Positions 48,634 through 58,326 of a stretch of DNA of 64,000 nt are shown here, one piece after another. Source of the DNA: Calothrix membranacea FACHB-236 (lineage in GTDB: Bacteria; Cyanobacteriota; Cyanobacteriia; Cyanobacteriales; Nostocaceae). A program made the translations under genes and the position numbers. The stretch lies in NCBI RefSeq assembly GCF_014696315.1, contig NZ_JACJPX010000027.1, positions 38,883-102,882 on the forward strand, given 5' to 3'. The notes under the pieces were generated by a model. That model was given only the letters and a program-made list of their open reading frames with translations. It made no database searches and was not told the DNA's origin. Every line of letters starts with the position of its first letter. Position 1 is the first letter of the stretch.

Positions 48634-48983
48634 GTAGTTCAAATCTGATTTTTAATGGTTATCCAAAACTTTGAGGTTTTGAACTTCTATACCAACGGGT
48701 ACCATATAATCCCGCTACACTACACACTTACTTGATTTATGACTCTGATAAGTAAGTTGGCGAAATTAAAGATAATTGGCTGAGGCTGTCATTGGTCATT
48801 GGTAAAGATTTTAAACCTATTTACGTTTATTAACATAGTTGGGTTTATTTTTACCGACACTTTAACAAATAAAAATGTGCAGAGGGTCTCATGTGATTAG
48901 CCATTACACATCAAAGGTTAGCATGAAAAGTTAATTTTTTGCATAATTGAATACTATGCTTATTCTGGCTAATTATTAAATTT
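48634..48983. other. Spacer with the second dispersed repeat
   Basis: 350 bases with no gene. They hold repeat copy 2 (48760-48858) and the divergent promoters of the zinc-ribbon and DUF3318 genes. Confidence 0.55.
48760..48858 (+). repeat. Dispersed ~120-bp repeat, copy 2
   Basis: Same unit as at 23728-23848, in direct orientation, 25 kb apart. It has two instead of four TCATTGG heptamers and lacks a GATTGGTT-like segment before TTTATTTTTACCGAC. Confidence 0.9.
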
Positions 48984-49589
48984 ATGGAGCCAACTGCGGA
49001 AATTCGCCGTTTGTTAGATGTAATGCCTGCTTCTGCACGAATGCTGACGAAAATTGTCAGCAAACCGCAACAGGTAAAGGTAATTGATGCTTCTTTTCCA
49101 CTTCCTTGGAATCAAGAGCGGCCAATATATATTAATTTTGATTTATGGTTTCGGTTAGGGAAATCACAAAGGGATTTGTTGTTGTTGCAAACAGTTAGCT
49201 GGTTGACGGGGGTGAAGTGGTTTCAACCTAATATTTATCAAGGTGTGCTAGTCGCAGGACTTTTAGGTGGGCTAGTAGAATCAACACAGTCAGATGTTGT
49301 AGGTGTTGCGATCGCAGTGGGATTAAGTGCGATCGCTGGTTTTCGGATTTGGCGCACAAACCAATCTCCAGAGTTAGAGTTAAATGCTGATGCAGCAGCG
49401 ATTCGCATTGCTGGGCGGCGAGGTTACTCAGAAGCAGAAGCCGCAGCGCATTTGTTATCTGCAATTGAGACAGTAGCCAAAATTGAGGGGCGTTCTGGCT
49501 TAAGTTTTAACGAATTGATTCGTTGCCAAAACTTAAGGGCGATCGCAGGTTTATCATCTGTGGGTTTACCAAAAAGTTATATACAGTAA
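48984..49589 (+). CDS. DUF3318 membrane protein
   Basis: 201 residues. It matches the DUF3318 family of cyanobacteria: MEPTAEIRRLLDVMPASARMLTKIV at the N-terminus (spanning helix and basic segment), WFQPNIYQGVLVAGLLGGLVE and VVGVAIAVGLSAIAGFRIW, which make two membrane helices (~85-130), and a C-terminal helix pair with LELNADAAAIRIAGRRGYSEAEAA. The soluble part faces the cytoplasm if the basic loops follow the positive-inside rule. No function is known. It is a single gene. Confidence 0.85.
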   Translation: MEPTAEIRRLLDVMPASARMLTKIVSKPQQVKVIDASFPLPWNQERPIYINFDLWFRLGKSQRDLLLLQTVSWLTGVKWFQPNIYQGVLVAGLLGGLVESTQSDVVGVAIAVGLSAIAGFRIWRTNQSPELELNADAAAIRIAGRRGYSEAEAAAHLLSAIETVAKIEGRSGLSFNELIRCQNLRAIAGLSSVGLPKSYIQ

Positions 49590-49668
49590 GCTGTACGCAT
49601 TTACCCTGCACATTGTTGCATTAAAGTGATCCAGAGTTTAATATTACCCATGCCCAATGCCCAATACC

Positions 49669-50922
49669 CTATTTAACATCAGTGACTCGCCAGCTAAGTT
49701 TTAAGTTGACCCAGAAATTCCATATAGTAGCGACTGCGATCGCAATTAAGTTTGCAATGTAGCGGTTAGGCAGGATGAAGTTAAATACTAGATTCAAAAT
49801 CAGTACATTTAACACTAGTCCAGCCAAGCAAATTACATTAAATTTCAAAAAGCGCTTCAAACGTTGTCGCCATTCTTGCTGCTTCATAGAAACATCAGCG
49901 AATGTCCAAGCATCATTCCACAAAAAATTGTTGAAAATTGCAATTTCTCCTGCAATGATTTTGCTACGAGTCAGGGGTAAGGCTAAGGTTGTAGGATCAC
50001 TAAGCAAATAAAGCATTGCCATATCTACAAAAACCCCACTTAACCCTACCAACCCAAAGCGCAGAAATCGACCAATTGGGAAACCCATGTTTTGACTAAA
50101 TTGGCTAACTCTTCCTAAACGTCCTGTAGAAAGGCGCAATTTGAGTAGGTGGTGTAAGTAATCGACATATTGCTTCCATGTCACTTTGCTTTCGCCTTCT
50201 TTGCGTTCGCAGAACACATAGCCTACTTCAGCAATTTCACGAACACTTCCCCGCCCAATTACCTCTAACAGAATTTTATATCCTACTGGGTTGAGCGTTA
50301 CTCCGGCGATCGCATTTCGACGCACCATAAAATAACCACTCATGGGATCGGAAACTCTTCCCAATACACTTGGTAAGATAATTAATCCTAAAACTTGAGC
50401 GCCACGAGATAAGAAACGCCTCACAATACTCCAACTACTGACACCGCCTCCGTCTACATGACGGCTAGCTAGGGACAAATCTGCACCTTGCTCAATCTCA
50501 GTTACTAATTGCGTTAATACCTCGGGCGGATGCTGTAAATCTCCGTCGATTACCCCGAGTATATGCCCTCTTGCCGCCTGCCAACCGCGAATTACTGCTG
50601 AGGACAAACCCCGTTCCTGTTGTCGTCGCATTACCCGCAACTGTGGGTAATCTTCCATCAGGGATTGCGCTACTTCCCACGTACGATCTGGACTATCATC
50701 GTCTACCACAATCAGTTCATAGCGTCCAGGAATGCACTCATCCAGTACTTGGCTCAAGATTTTGACAACATTCTTGATATTGTCGCGCTCTTTGTAAGTA
50801 GGAATTACTAAAGAAAGAAGAATGGCTTCGCCACGTTTATCTGCAATCTGAGGAGGCAATTCAGGGATTTGTAATTTGCCAGTTGGCATTGGCAATAATA
50901 AATCAGGTTCACTGTGAAGCAT
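49669..50922 (-). CDS. GT2 glycosyltransferase fused to GtrA domain
   Basis: 417 residues. The N-terminal ~250 residues are a DPM1-like GT2 enzyme with LSLVIPTYKERDNI, the metal-binding DDDSPDRTWE, DGDLQHPPE and SDPMSGYFMVRR. The C-terminal ~130 residues are a four-helix GtrA domain (FLRFGLVGLSGVFVDMAMLYLLSD ... VATIWNFWVNLKLSWRV). Such fusions make and probably flip a polyprenyl-phosphate sugar used to decorate envelope glycans. Downstream glycosyltransferases at 51505 and 53146, although on the other strand, are GT-C enzymes that use this kind of donor. The sugar is not determined. Confidence 0.9.
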   Translation of the reverse strand: MLHSEPDLLLPMPTGKLQIPELPPQIADKRGEAILLSLVIPTYKERDNIKNVVKILSQVLDECIPGRYELIVVDDDSPDRTWEVAQSLMEDYPQLRVMRRQQERGLSSAVIRGWQAARGHILGVIDGDLQHPPEVLTQLVTEIEQGADLSLASRHVDGGGVSSWSIVRRFLSRGAQVLGLIILPSVLGRVSDPMSGYFMVRRNAIAGVTLNPVGYKILLEVIGRGSVREIAEVGYVFCERKEGESKVTWKQYVDYLHHLLKLRLSTGRLGRVSQFSQNMGFPIGRFLRFGLVGLSGVFVDMAMLYLLSDPTTLALPLTRSKIIAGEIAIFNNFLWNDAWTFADVSMKQQEWRQRLKRFLKFNVICLAGLVLNVLILNLVFNFILPNRYIANLIAIAVATIWNFWVNLKLSWRVTDVK

Positions 50923-51504
50923 TAAGGAACATCCAATAGAAAACGAGTATATTAACGGACGCTTATTTTAGTTATTAACTAGATTTGTTTCCTAATGTAC
51001 ACTAATATTAATCCCCCTGATAATTTTACGATACTTTTTATACAAACTTCACTAAGTCTATAAATATATTTTCGTATAAAGTTGATTTTGAAGTTTAGTT
51101 CTATTTAAGTTTACTCAATTTTAGTCATAAATTAAAGACAGCTTTAAGTACTTACTTAATTTGTCAGATAGGATTGGAGAAATTACGTAATAAAGATATG
51201 TTGCTATAAGGTTTTGCTAGGCTAAATTCAGTTTATAAAGCTGTGTGCTAATTTTATAAATTTGATAATTTAGAATATCGATGAATAATATGTTGTAAAT
51301 TATCTAACCAAATAATTAGATATCCTTTTTTCATATCACTGCTCCTAAAAATATACTCTTCTCATCCTATCTCTGCAACTAAACTAAATTCTTGCAACTT
51401 TTGCATAGAGTACATTTTGCTATGCTTGCTGCAAATTTTCAAAAAACATTTAGTTGTCTCATGAACTTTAGCTAGAAAGCATTATTTTATCAACATTTTT
51501 CACT
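50923..51504. other. AT-rich spacer, nothing recognised
   Basis: 582 bases, very AT-rich, with no gene. It separates two divergent envelope-glycan genes, so both promoters should be here. Confidence 0.5.
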
Positions 51505-53106
51505 ATGCAATATATCAAGCATTTCTTAGAAAAATATTTGCCTTTCCAAGGACTAAGATTTGTAATCATAATTTTATTAGCTTTAGGAATATTTTTTCGG
51601 TTTGTCAATATTGAAAGTAAACTTTACTGGCATGATGAGGCATACACTTCATTAAGAGTTTCTGGTTACACTAAGTCGGAGTTCGTCCAGCAAGCTTTTA
51701 TTGGACGTGTCATTCCTGCTCAGTTTCTGCAAAAATATCAACAAACCAATCCTGACAAAAGTGTAGTCAATACAATTAACTCTTTAGCAGTTGATGACTC
51801 TCAGCATCCTCCTCTCTATTACGTCATGGTTAGATTATGGATGCAAGTTTTTGGTAATTCAGTAGCAGCGACAAGAAGCTTATCAGTAATCATCAGCTTG
51901 CTAGCATTTCCTTGCCTTTTTTGGCTATGTCTAGAATTGTTTGGATCACCAATAACTGCATGGATCAGTGTAGCCTTACTGACAGTTTCACCTTTTCATG
52001 TAGCTTATGCCCAAGAAGCCAGACAGTTTAGTTTGTGGACATTAATTATTTTATTAGGGGGTGCTGTACTACTGAGAGCAATAAGGCTGAATACTAAGCA
52101 GCTGTGGATAATGTATGCTCTCACAGTAGGACTCGGATTATATACTTTTTTGTTTTCTGGATTAGTAGTACTTGCCCATAGTGTTTATATACTAACTATT
52201 GAAAGATTCAAGTTAAGCAAAAAAATTAAAGCTTATTTCATTGCTACAATTTCTGGATTTTTAACTTTTATTCCGTGGCTTTTTGTTATTATTCATAACT
52301 TATCTCAAGTAAATGAGACAACCACTACTGCTCAAGCTAGACAGTCGTTGTCAAGCTTAATGCAAAGCTGGATTCAAAATATTAGCTGTTTATTTGGTGA
52401 TTTCTGGCGTTATGAGCAATATATGCCAGATTTGAATTTTACAGCCTTGCGTTGGGGTCGATTTTTAGTGCCATTCTTACTAATTTTGGTAATATATTCC
52501 TTCATATTTGTTGCTCGAAAATCTCAGTCCAGAGTATGGCTATTCATTTTTATTTTAAGTGCTGTACCTGCTTTTGCTGTGATATTTCCTGATGTAGTCA
52601 TAGGGGGTAAGCTTAGTGCCAGAGCTAGATATGTTATTCCCTGTTATGTTGGCATTCAGCTAGCAGTTACCTATTTATTGACGCATCAAACTATATTTTA
52701 TCAAGTAAAATTTCAAAAATTTTGGCAATTAGTCACAGTTATATTAATCTCTACTGGCGTTATTTCCTGTACCATCAGTTCGCAAGCTGAAACATGGTGG
52801 AATAAAGGTAGTTATGAAAATGTTCAAATAGCACGTGTAGTAAATCAATCAGCCAAGCCGCTTTTAATTAGCAGTACAAATTCTCTAAATATTGGCAATG
52901 TAATGTCTATTAGCCACCTGCTAAATCCTACAGTAAATTTACAGTTATTACTGGGAAATAATTTACCTCAAATCCCTAGTGAATTTAGCAATGTATTTGT
53001 ATTAAATGTATCGCAAGAAGTGAAGAATGCAATGGAGAAAGATTATAAATTTGTCAAAATTAAGAAAACTGATAAACTCTGGCGATTAGAAAAGAATGTA
53101 ATTTAA
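51505..53106 (+). CDS. GT39-type membrane glycosyltransferase
   Basis: 533 residues with about 11 membrane helices. The first periplasmic loop has the acidic pair of the PMT/ArnT family (LYWHDEAYTSLRVSG), and DDSQHPPLYYVMVRLW is the second conserved loop. It should transfer a sugar from a polyprenyl-phosphate donor on the periplasmic side to lipid, protein or polysaccharide. It is the first of two same-strand membrane glycosyltransferase genes, 39 bp apart, with the donor synthase encoded divergently. Acceptor unknown. Confidence 0.85.
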   Translation: MQYIKHFLEKYLPFQGLRFVIIILLALGIFFRFVNIESKLYWHDEAYTSLRVSGYTKSEFVQQAFIGRVIPAQFLQKYQQTNPDKSVVNTINSLAVDDSQHPPLYYVMVRLWMQVFGNSVAATRSLSVIISLLAFPCLFWLCLELFGSPITAWISVALLTVSPFHVAYAQEARQFSLWTLIILLGGAVLLRAIRLNTKQLWIMYALTVGLGLYTFLFSGLVVLAHSVYILTIERFKLSKKIKAYFIATISGFLTFIPWLFVIIHNLSQVNETTTTAQARQSLSSLMQSWIQNISCLFGDFWRYEQYMPDLNFTALRWGRFLVPFLLILVIYSFIFVARKSQSRVWLFIFILSAVPAFAVIFPDVVIGGKLSARARYVIPCYVGIQLAVTYLLTHQTIFYQVKFQKFWQLVTVILISTGVISCTISSQAETWWNKGSYENVQIARVVNQSAKPLLISSTNSLNIGNVMSISHLLNPTVNLQLLLGNNLPQIPSEFSNVFVLNVSQEVKNAMEKDYKFVKIKKTDKLWRLEKNVI

Positions 53107-53145
53107 TTAGAAACAATTAACTAACTTAGTGAAATTAATGAAATT

Positions 53146-54390
53146 ATGCTGAAGCAGAAACAGAAGAATTGGATTTCAGGAATCATACTCATCCAATTGA
53201 TTGGGTTGATAGGTTTAGCAATTTTGAATTACAAAAATTCTTTAGGAAGTCATGATATTAATATTTATTACCAATATTCCTTGAATATATTAGAAGGTAA
53301 ACTGCCTTATCGAGATTTTAATGTAGAGTATCCGCCGTTGGCACTTTTAAGCTTTTTATTACCACGACTACTGACATTAGGATTGTCAAATAATTACCAT
53401 GTATATGTCTGTTCTTTATTGCTGATCAATATAACAATTGTCAGTCTAAATTCACTGCTTATTCTGAAAATTACAAAAAGCTATTATTCTCAAAATCAAC
53501 AAATAATAGTACTAATATCTTATACGTTATGTTCTTTCTTGCTCGTGCCAATAATGCTCTGGCGTTATGATTTATTTTCTACATTATTAACAGTTCTAGC
53601 TTTATTCGCTATCATATCTGCTCGTCCGAGATTAGCAGGTATTTGTCTGGGATTGGGTATCGCAGCAAAGTTGTATCCTTTAGTTATGCTACCTATTTTT
53701 GCAGCATACTATTTAGCTCATAAAAACTACCGGGCAATATTAAATTTATTTTTTGGTGCTTTGGGAGCAATTACTTTTAGTTGTTTACCATTCCTAGTTA
53801 TTAGGAATATTAATTTTTTGTCATTCCTCAGCTATCATAAAGAACGGGGTATACAAATAGAATCATTACCAGCAGGACTAATTACTCTAGCCCACAAATT
53901 TGGGGTCATAGAGGTTCAAACAGTTGGTAATTATGGCTCTCGTAATATTGTTTCTCCACTAGATGAGAGTATCTTACACGCCTTACCCTGGCTATTTATA
54001 ATTATGTATAGCATCATATTACTAAATAGTTTCTATCGGTTTCGTCAAGAACGTTATCAAAATGAATTGGTAAAAGTAACTGCTTTGGCGGCTTATACAG
54101 TGTTGTCATTGTTAATATTTATTATTACCAATAAAGTTTTTTCTCCTCAATATTTAATTTGGATACTTCCTTTTACGGTAATTTTAAAACCACGGGAAAT
54201 TTTGTTAACTATATATATTTGTCTCACTACCTATATTATGATTTCGGTTGGCAGTTTCCGTAATTTGGATTATGCAAAAATTATCTGGCTCAATGTCAGA
54301 AATGTTCTAGTTTTAGTATTAGGTATAGGTATGTTTAAAGAATACTTACCTAGCTCATTTGATGCTGTATTTCAGCGCAGCAAATCTTAA
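53146..54390 (+). CDS. GT87-type membrane mannosyltransferase-like protein
   Basis: 414 residues with about 10 membrane helices. SHDINIYYQYSLNILEGKLPYRDFNVEYPPLALLSF near the N-terminus carries the conserved Asp and the EYPP motif of the DUF2029/GT87 family (split into short motifs: DINIYY, PYRDF, EYPPLA). A polyprenyl-phosphate donor is the rule in this family. The function is likely to be in envelope polysaccharide or lipoglycan synthesis along with the gene before it. The start at 53146 (ATG) has no strong ribosome binding site. Confidence 0.78.
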   Translation: MLKQKQKNWISGIILIQLIGLIGLAILNYKNSLGSHDINIYYQYSLNILEGKLPYRDFNVEYPPLALLSFLLPRLLTLGLSNNYHVYVCSLLLINITIVSLNSLLILKITKSYYSQNQQIIVLISYTLCSFLLVPIMLWRYDLFSTLLTVLALFAIISARPRLAGICLGLGIAAKLYPLVMLPIFAAYYLAHKNYRAILNLFFGALGAITFSCLPFLVIRNINFLSFLSYHKERGIQIESLPAGLITLAHKFGVIEVQTVGNYGSRNIVSPLDESILHALPWLFIIMYSIILLNSFYRFRQERYQNELVKVTALAAYTVLSLLIFIITNKVFSPQYLIWILPFTVILKPREILLTIYICLTTYIMISVGSFRNLDYAKIIWLNVRNVLVLVLGIGMFKEYLPSSFDAVFQRSKS

Positions 54391-54483
54391 ATCATCTGTA
54401 ATAGAGGCTGACACCATCAAAACCCAGACACGCAGTAGCTAATTTCTTGCCACAATAAGAACTGTGGTTTTGTCTGATGAAAT

Positions 54484-55617
54484 GTGGTTATTCAAACTAT
54501 CGATGATATTCTCAATCGTGCCCTTAGCGGGGATGATTTATCTCCTGCAGAGGGAGTAGTATTGTTAAAACAAAAAGACCCAGAGGCGATCGCAGCTATT
54601 CACAACACAGCCGATCAACTCCGCCGTCTACAAGCAGGTGATACAGTCACTTACGTAATTAACCGTAATATTAACTTTACTAACATCTGCGAGCAGCACT
54701 GTAGTTTTTGTGCATTCCGGCGGGATGATGGCGATGATGGTGCTTACTGGTTAGATTGGGCACAAATTTTGGAGAAAGCTACAGATGGCGTGCAGCGAGG
54801 TGCAACGGAAATCTGTATGCAGGGGGGGTTACATCCACAAGCCAAAATCAACGGTAAATCTCTGCCTTATTATCTCAAGTTGGTAGAAACTATTAAGCAG
54901 GAATTTCCCCACGTCCACTTGCACGCTTTCTCGCCTCAAGAAGTACAGTTTATCGCCAGAGAGGATGGGCTAAATTATGCTGATGTGATTGCGGCTTTGC
55001 GGGATGCTGGTGTAGGCTCAATGCCAGGAACCGCAGCTGAGGTGTTAGATGATGAAGTACGGCGAGTACTATGTCCAGAGAAGATTGATACAGCTACTTG
55101 GCTAGAAATTGTCAGTACAGCCCATCAATTAGGCTTGCACACTACTAGCACTATGCTTTCAGGACACATCGAAAGCGTAGAACAGCAAATAGGACATTTA
55201 GCAAAATTGCGATCGCTCCAACAAACTGCGATTAAAAATGGCTATCCTGCCAAAATCACAGAGTTTATTTTATTACCTTTTGTTGGGCAAGAAGCACCCA
55301 AACCTCTACGCCGCCGTGTAGGACGAGATCAACCGATTTTGGAAGATGCGTTGCTATTGGGTGCGGTGGCACGGATTTTCCTAGGAAATTGGATTCCTAA
55401 CCATCAACCGAGTTGGGTAAAGCTGGGGTTATCTGGTGCAATGTCAGCCTTAGTTTCCGGCTGCAACGATATTGGTGGCACATTGATGGAAGAACACATT
55501 ACCACAATGGCAGGTGCTGTAGGCGGTACATGTATGGAAGTAGAAACATTACAAACAGCGATCGCTTCTTTAGGACGACCTTACCAACAAAGAGATACTT
55601 TGTATCAACCAGTATGA
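54484..55617 (+). CDS. cofH: FO synthase subunit CofH (radical SAM)
   Basis: 377 residues from a GTG at 54484. The radical SAM cluster motif is Cys69-x3-Cys73-x2-Cys76 (CEQHCSFC), followed by [13 protein letters not shown] and the C-terminal [24 protein letters not shown]. CofH with CofG joins a tyrosine-derived fragment to 5-amino-6-ribitylaminouracil to make FO, the 8-hydroxy-5-deazaflavin antenna of cyanobacterial DNA photolyases. CofG is not in the window; in cyanobacteria the two are usually apart. The neighbours do not share its pathway. Confidence 0.93.
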   Translation: MVIQTIDDILNRALSGDDLSPAEGVVLLKQKDPEAIAAIHNTADQLRRLQAGDTVTYVINRNINFTNICEQHCSFCAFRRDDGDDGAYWLDWAQILEKATDGVQRGATEICMQGGLHPQAKINGKSLPYYLKLVETIKQEFPHVHLHAFSPQEVQFIAREDGLNYADVIAALRDAGVGSMPGTAAEVLDDEVRRVLCPEKIDTATWLEIVSTAHQLGLHTTSTMLSGHIESVEQQIGHLAKLRSLQQTAIKNGYPAKITEFILLPFVGQEAPKPLRRRVGRDQPILEDALLLGAVARIFLGNWIPNHQPSWVKLGLSGAMSALVSGCNDIGGTLMEEHITTMAGAVGGTCMEVETLQTAIASLGRPYQQRDTLYQPV

Positions 55618-55846
55618 ATCAGGACTAAGGCAACTGCTTGACATATTCGAGTCATTTGGCATTTGACACGGGAGGACTTTGACTCAAAAAATATGACACA
55701 GAACTGTATTGCTATAGGTAATGAAATCCAAGAAAAATTTCATTTTTGATGCTTCATCCTTTAGCCTTCATCCTTACTCATGATCCCCAAGATACCAATC
55801 CAAGATAGTATTGACGTTGATTTAAGAGTTGTTTTACTTAATGCTT

Positions 55847-56242
55847 ATGAAGCGCTATTGGTCGCGTCTGCTTGCCCTGCTTTTGGTTGTAAGCATCAGC
55901 TTAATGGGCTGTTCTAGTCCTGATAGTTTAACAGGAGATTATCGTCAAGACACCTTAGCGGTAGTCGGGATTTTGAGAAATGTCCTAGAGTTATCAGAAG
56001 ACTCACCAAATAAAGCAGCAGTCCAAGCAGAAGCGCGTCAAAAAATAAACGATTTTTCAGCTCGCTACCAACGAGCTAACTCTGTTTCGGGTCTTAGCTC
56101 TTTTACTACGATGCGAACAGCTTTAAACTCCTTAGCTGGACACTATAGCTCTTACCCCAATCGCCCCGTGCCACAAAAGCTCAAAGACCGCCTAGAACAA
56201 GAGTTTAATCAGGTAGAAGCAGCGCTAAAACGTGGTGCTTAA
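55847..56242 (+). CDS. psb27: Photosystem II repair lipoprotein Psb27
   Basis: About 131 residues from the ATG at 55847; ATG at 55841 adds two. A lipoprotein signal (LLALLLVVSISLMGC, lipobox LMGC) is followed by the Psb27 four-helix bundle: LTGDYRQDTLAVVGILRNVLEL, then RALNSLAGHYSSYPNRPVPQKLKDRLEQEF. Psb27 attaches to the lumenal side of CP43 during PSII assembly and repair and holds off the manganese cluster; psbC is also in this window. A terminator stands at 56425-56475. Confidence 0.93.
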   Translation: MKRYWSRLLALLLVVSISLMGCSSPDSLTGDYRQDTLAVVGILRNVLELSEDSPNKAAVQAEARQKINDFSARYQRANSVSGLSSFTTMRTALNSLAGHYSSYPNRPVPQKLKDRLEQEFNQVEAALKRGA

Positions 56243-56672
56243 CTATTCTCACAAGCAAAGTCAAGAGTTTCCCATCAATTGAGACTATTGGCAGCTTTGT
56301 TAAGTTTAGTTGAATCGGGTAAATTGCTGTTGAATTTTGCAAAAATTTACTAAAAGAAAATTCTCTATAGCAAATTTTTGCAAATAAATTTGATTTACTT
56401 GAATAACAAAATGCGGCAACTGAAATAGGGGTTTGGGAGTCTTTCACAATTAGGCTTCAAAACCCCTATTTTTTTATCATAGATTGCTATCTATGTGAAC
56501 CTGAGTTAATTCTTTAGGTTAATGATTATTCCTCTTGTACAAGTTGCTTTGCTAAGAGTTAGAGAAAAAATTATTGGGGAAAGAATAATTCCATTTTTTT
56601 GTCAGTGACTTTACCTTTATCCTTGTCCAACTTATATAAGAAGTCTACCGTTTTGCTTTGCTACCTTGAAGT
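56243..56672. other. Spacer with terminator
   Basis: 430 bases. Apart from the hairpin at 56425-56475 it contains no recognisable feature. The GHL10 promoter should lie between 56480 and 56672. Confidence 0.5.
56425..56475 (+). terminator. Intrinsic terminator after psb27
   Basis: ATAGGGGTTT (56425-56434) pairs with AAACCCCTAT (56460-56469), followed by six T. The 25-base loop has no further strong pairing. The distance from psb27 is about 180 bp. Confidence 0.7.
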
Positions 56673-58172
56673 ATGACCAACCGTCCCGTGAAAGTCACCA
56701 AGTCAATCTTATTTTTTCGCCGCCTGTTAGCTGCTGTTTTCAGTAGTAGTTTATTAATTTCCCACTTTGACCTTCAACCAGCACAGGCGCAACTAGAAGA
56801 ATACTGCCAATTATCACCCACCGCAGCAAAATCAAAAGAAAACTTACGTCTTCTAGCACTCAGAGGCAATCCAGATGCCCAAAAGCGCTATCAGCAGATG
56901 TTAAAACAACAGGCTAAGGAATTACAGGATTGCCGTAATCGTACCTGGCCGCAAATCCAAGCAGTTTGGTTGCGTTTGTATCCCTGTGACATGCAGCCAG
57001 GAATACTTGACAAAACTATGGATAGAATTGTCAACCTTGGCTATAACCAAGTTTATTTGGAAGTGTTTTATGATGGCAGGGTACTTTTACCAGCAGCTTC
57101 TAATCCTACAATTTGGCCTTCTGTGATCAACACTCCAGGTTCACAAAAAGTAGATCTTCTAACAACTGCTATCAACAAAGGCAGACAGAGGGGTTTAAAA
57201 GTTTACGCCTGGATGTATACTGTCAACTTTGGCTATAGCTACGCCAATCGTTCAGACAGAGAAGGGGCGATCGCACGCAATGGCAAAGGTCAAACTAGCT
57301 TATACGTTGTCGATAACGGCACTCAAGTATTTATCGATCCCTACAACTCACAGGCAAAACGCGACTATTACCAAATGGTGCAAGAGGTGGTGCGCCGTCG
57401 TCCAGATGGATTGCTATTTGACTATATACGCTATCCGCGACAAGCCGGCAGTGATTCTATCGCCACTAAAGTGACAGATTTATGGCTATTTAGTGCCGCT
57501 ACTCAAGAAGCTTTATTCCGTCGTGCCCAAAATAATAAAGGCTTAGATTTAATTCGCCGCTTTCTGGGTAAAGGATATGTAACTGCAGCTGATATCGCAG
57601 AGGTCGATCAACTTTATCCTCAAGAAGGAGAACCTGCTTGGCAAGGTCGAACTATATCAGCAGCGCAAAAATCAATTCTCAATCCTAACGACAAACAACC
57701 GCTGTTGCAGTGGGATTTGTGGCAGCTAGCTGTTGCCCATGCTATGCAAGGTATCCTGGATTTTGTCGCCTTGGCAAGTCATCCAGCACAGCAACAAGGT
57801 ATTCCCTCAGGAGTGGTGTTTTTCCCTGAAGGTAACCAAACTTTAGGCCAAGGCTATGATTCGCGTTTACAACCTTGGGATCGTTTCCCTAGTACTATGC
57901 AATGGCATCCTATGGCCTATGCCAACTGTGGTGATGTCAGTTGTATTGTCTCCCAAGTACAACGGGTTGTGAGTATGGCAAAACCGGGTACACAAATCAT
58001 TCCCGCCTTAGCAGGTAAATGGGGAGAGTCGATTAGTAATCGTCCATCTTTGGAAGCACAGATGCAAGGACTCCGCAAATTTGCCCCCCAACTCAAGGGA
58101 GTGAGCCATTTCGCCTATTCTTGGCAGTATCCTGAACATGATGGCGATCGCAAATTCTGTCGCAATAATTAA
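56673..58172 (+). CDS. GHL10 family glycoside-hydrolase-like exported protein
   Basis: 499 residues. A signal peptide (LLAAVFSSSLLISHF, cleavage after PAQAQ) and a ~60-residue helical region come first. Then a TIM-barrel of the GHL10/DUF187 family spans ~95-490: VWLRLYPCDMQPGILDKTMDRIVNLGYNQVYLEVFYDGRV in part, GLKVYAWMYTVNFGYSYAN, FIDPYNSQAKRDYY, DGLLFDYIRYPR and QWHPMAYANCGDVSCI. The carboxylate-rich D-YIRYPR region is where catalytic acids lie in relatives. It probably acts on wall or sheath polysaccharide. The paired Cys near the C-terminus suggest disulfides. Confidence 0.87.
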   Translation: MTNRPVKVTKSILFFRRLLAAVFSSSLLISHFDLQPAQAQLEEYCQLSPTAAKSKENLRLLALRGNPDAQKRYQQMLKQQAKELQDCRNRTWPQIQAVWLRLYPCDMQPGILDKTMDRIVNLGYNQVYLEVFYDGRVLLPAASNPTIWPSVINTPGSQKVDLLTTAINKGRQRGLKVYAWMYTVNFGYSYANRSDREGAIARNGKGQTSLYVVDNGTQVFIDPYNSQAKRDYYQMVQEVVRRRPDGLLFDYIRYPRQAGSDSIATKVTDLWLFSAATQEALFRRAQNNKGLDLIRRFLGKGYVTAADIAEVDQLYPQEGEPAWQGRTISAAQKSILNPNDKQPLLQWDLWQLAVAHAMQGILDFVALASHPAQQQGIPSGVVFFPEGNQTLGQGYDSRLQPWDRFPSTMQWHPMAYANCGDVSCIVSQVQRVVSMAKPGTQIIPALAGKWGESISNRPSLEAQMQGLRKFAPQLKGVSHFAYSWQYPEHDGDRKFCRNN

Positions 58173-58326
58173 TGGCTGTTTGGATTTTTGTGTCTTACCA
58201 AACTATGTCAAATTTTTAGAGAAAAGGGGAAAGGTGAAAGGGTAAAGGTTGCCCTTTTTTCTCTTACTTTTTCCCTTCTGAAAATATTTTGTATATCATT
58301 CTTATTCTCGGCTAATTCTGATATTC

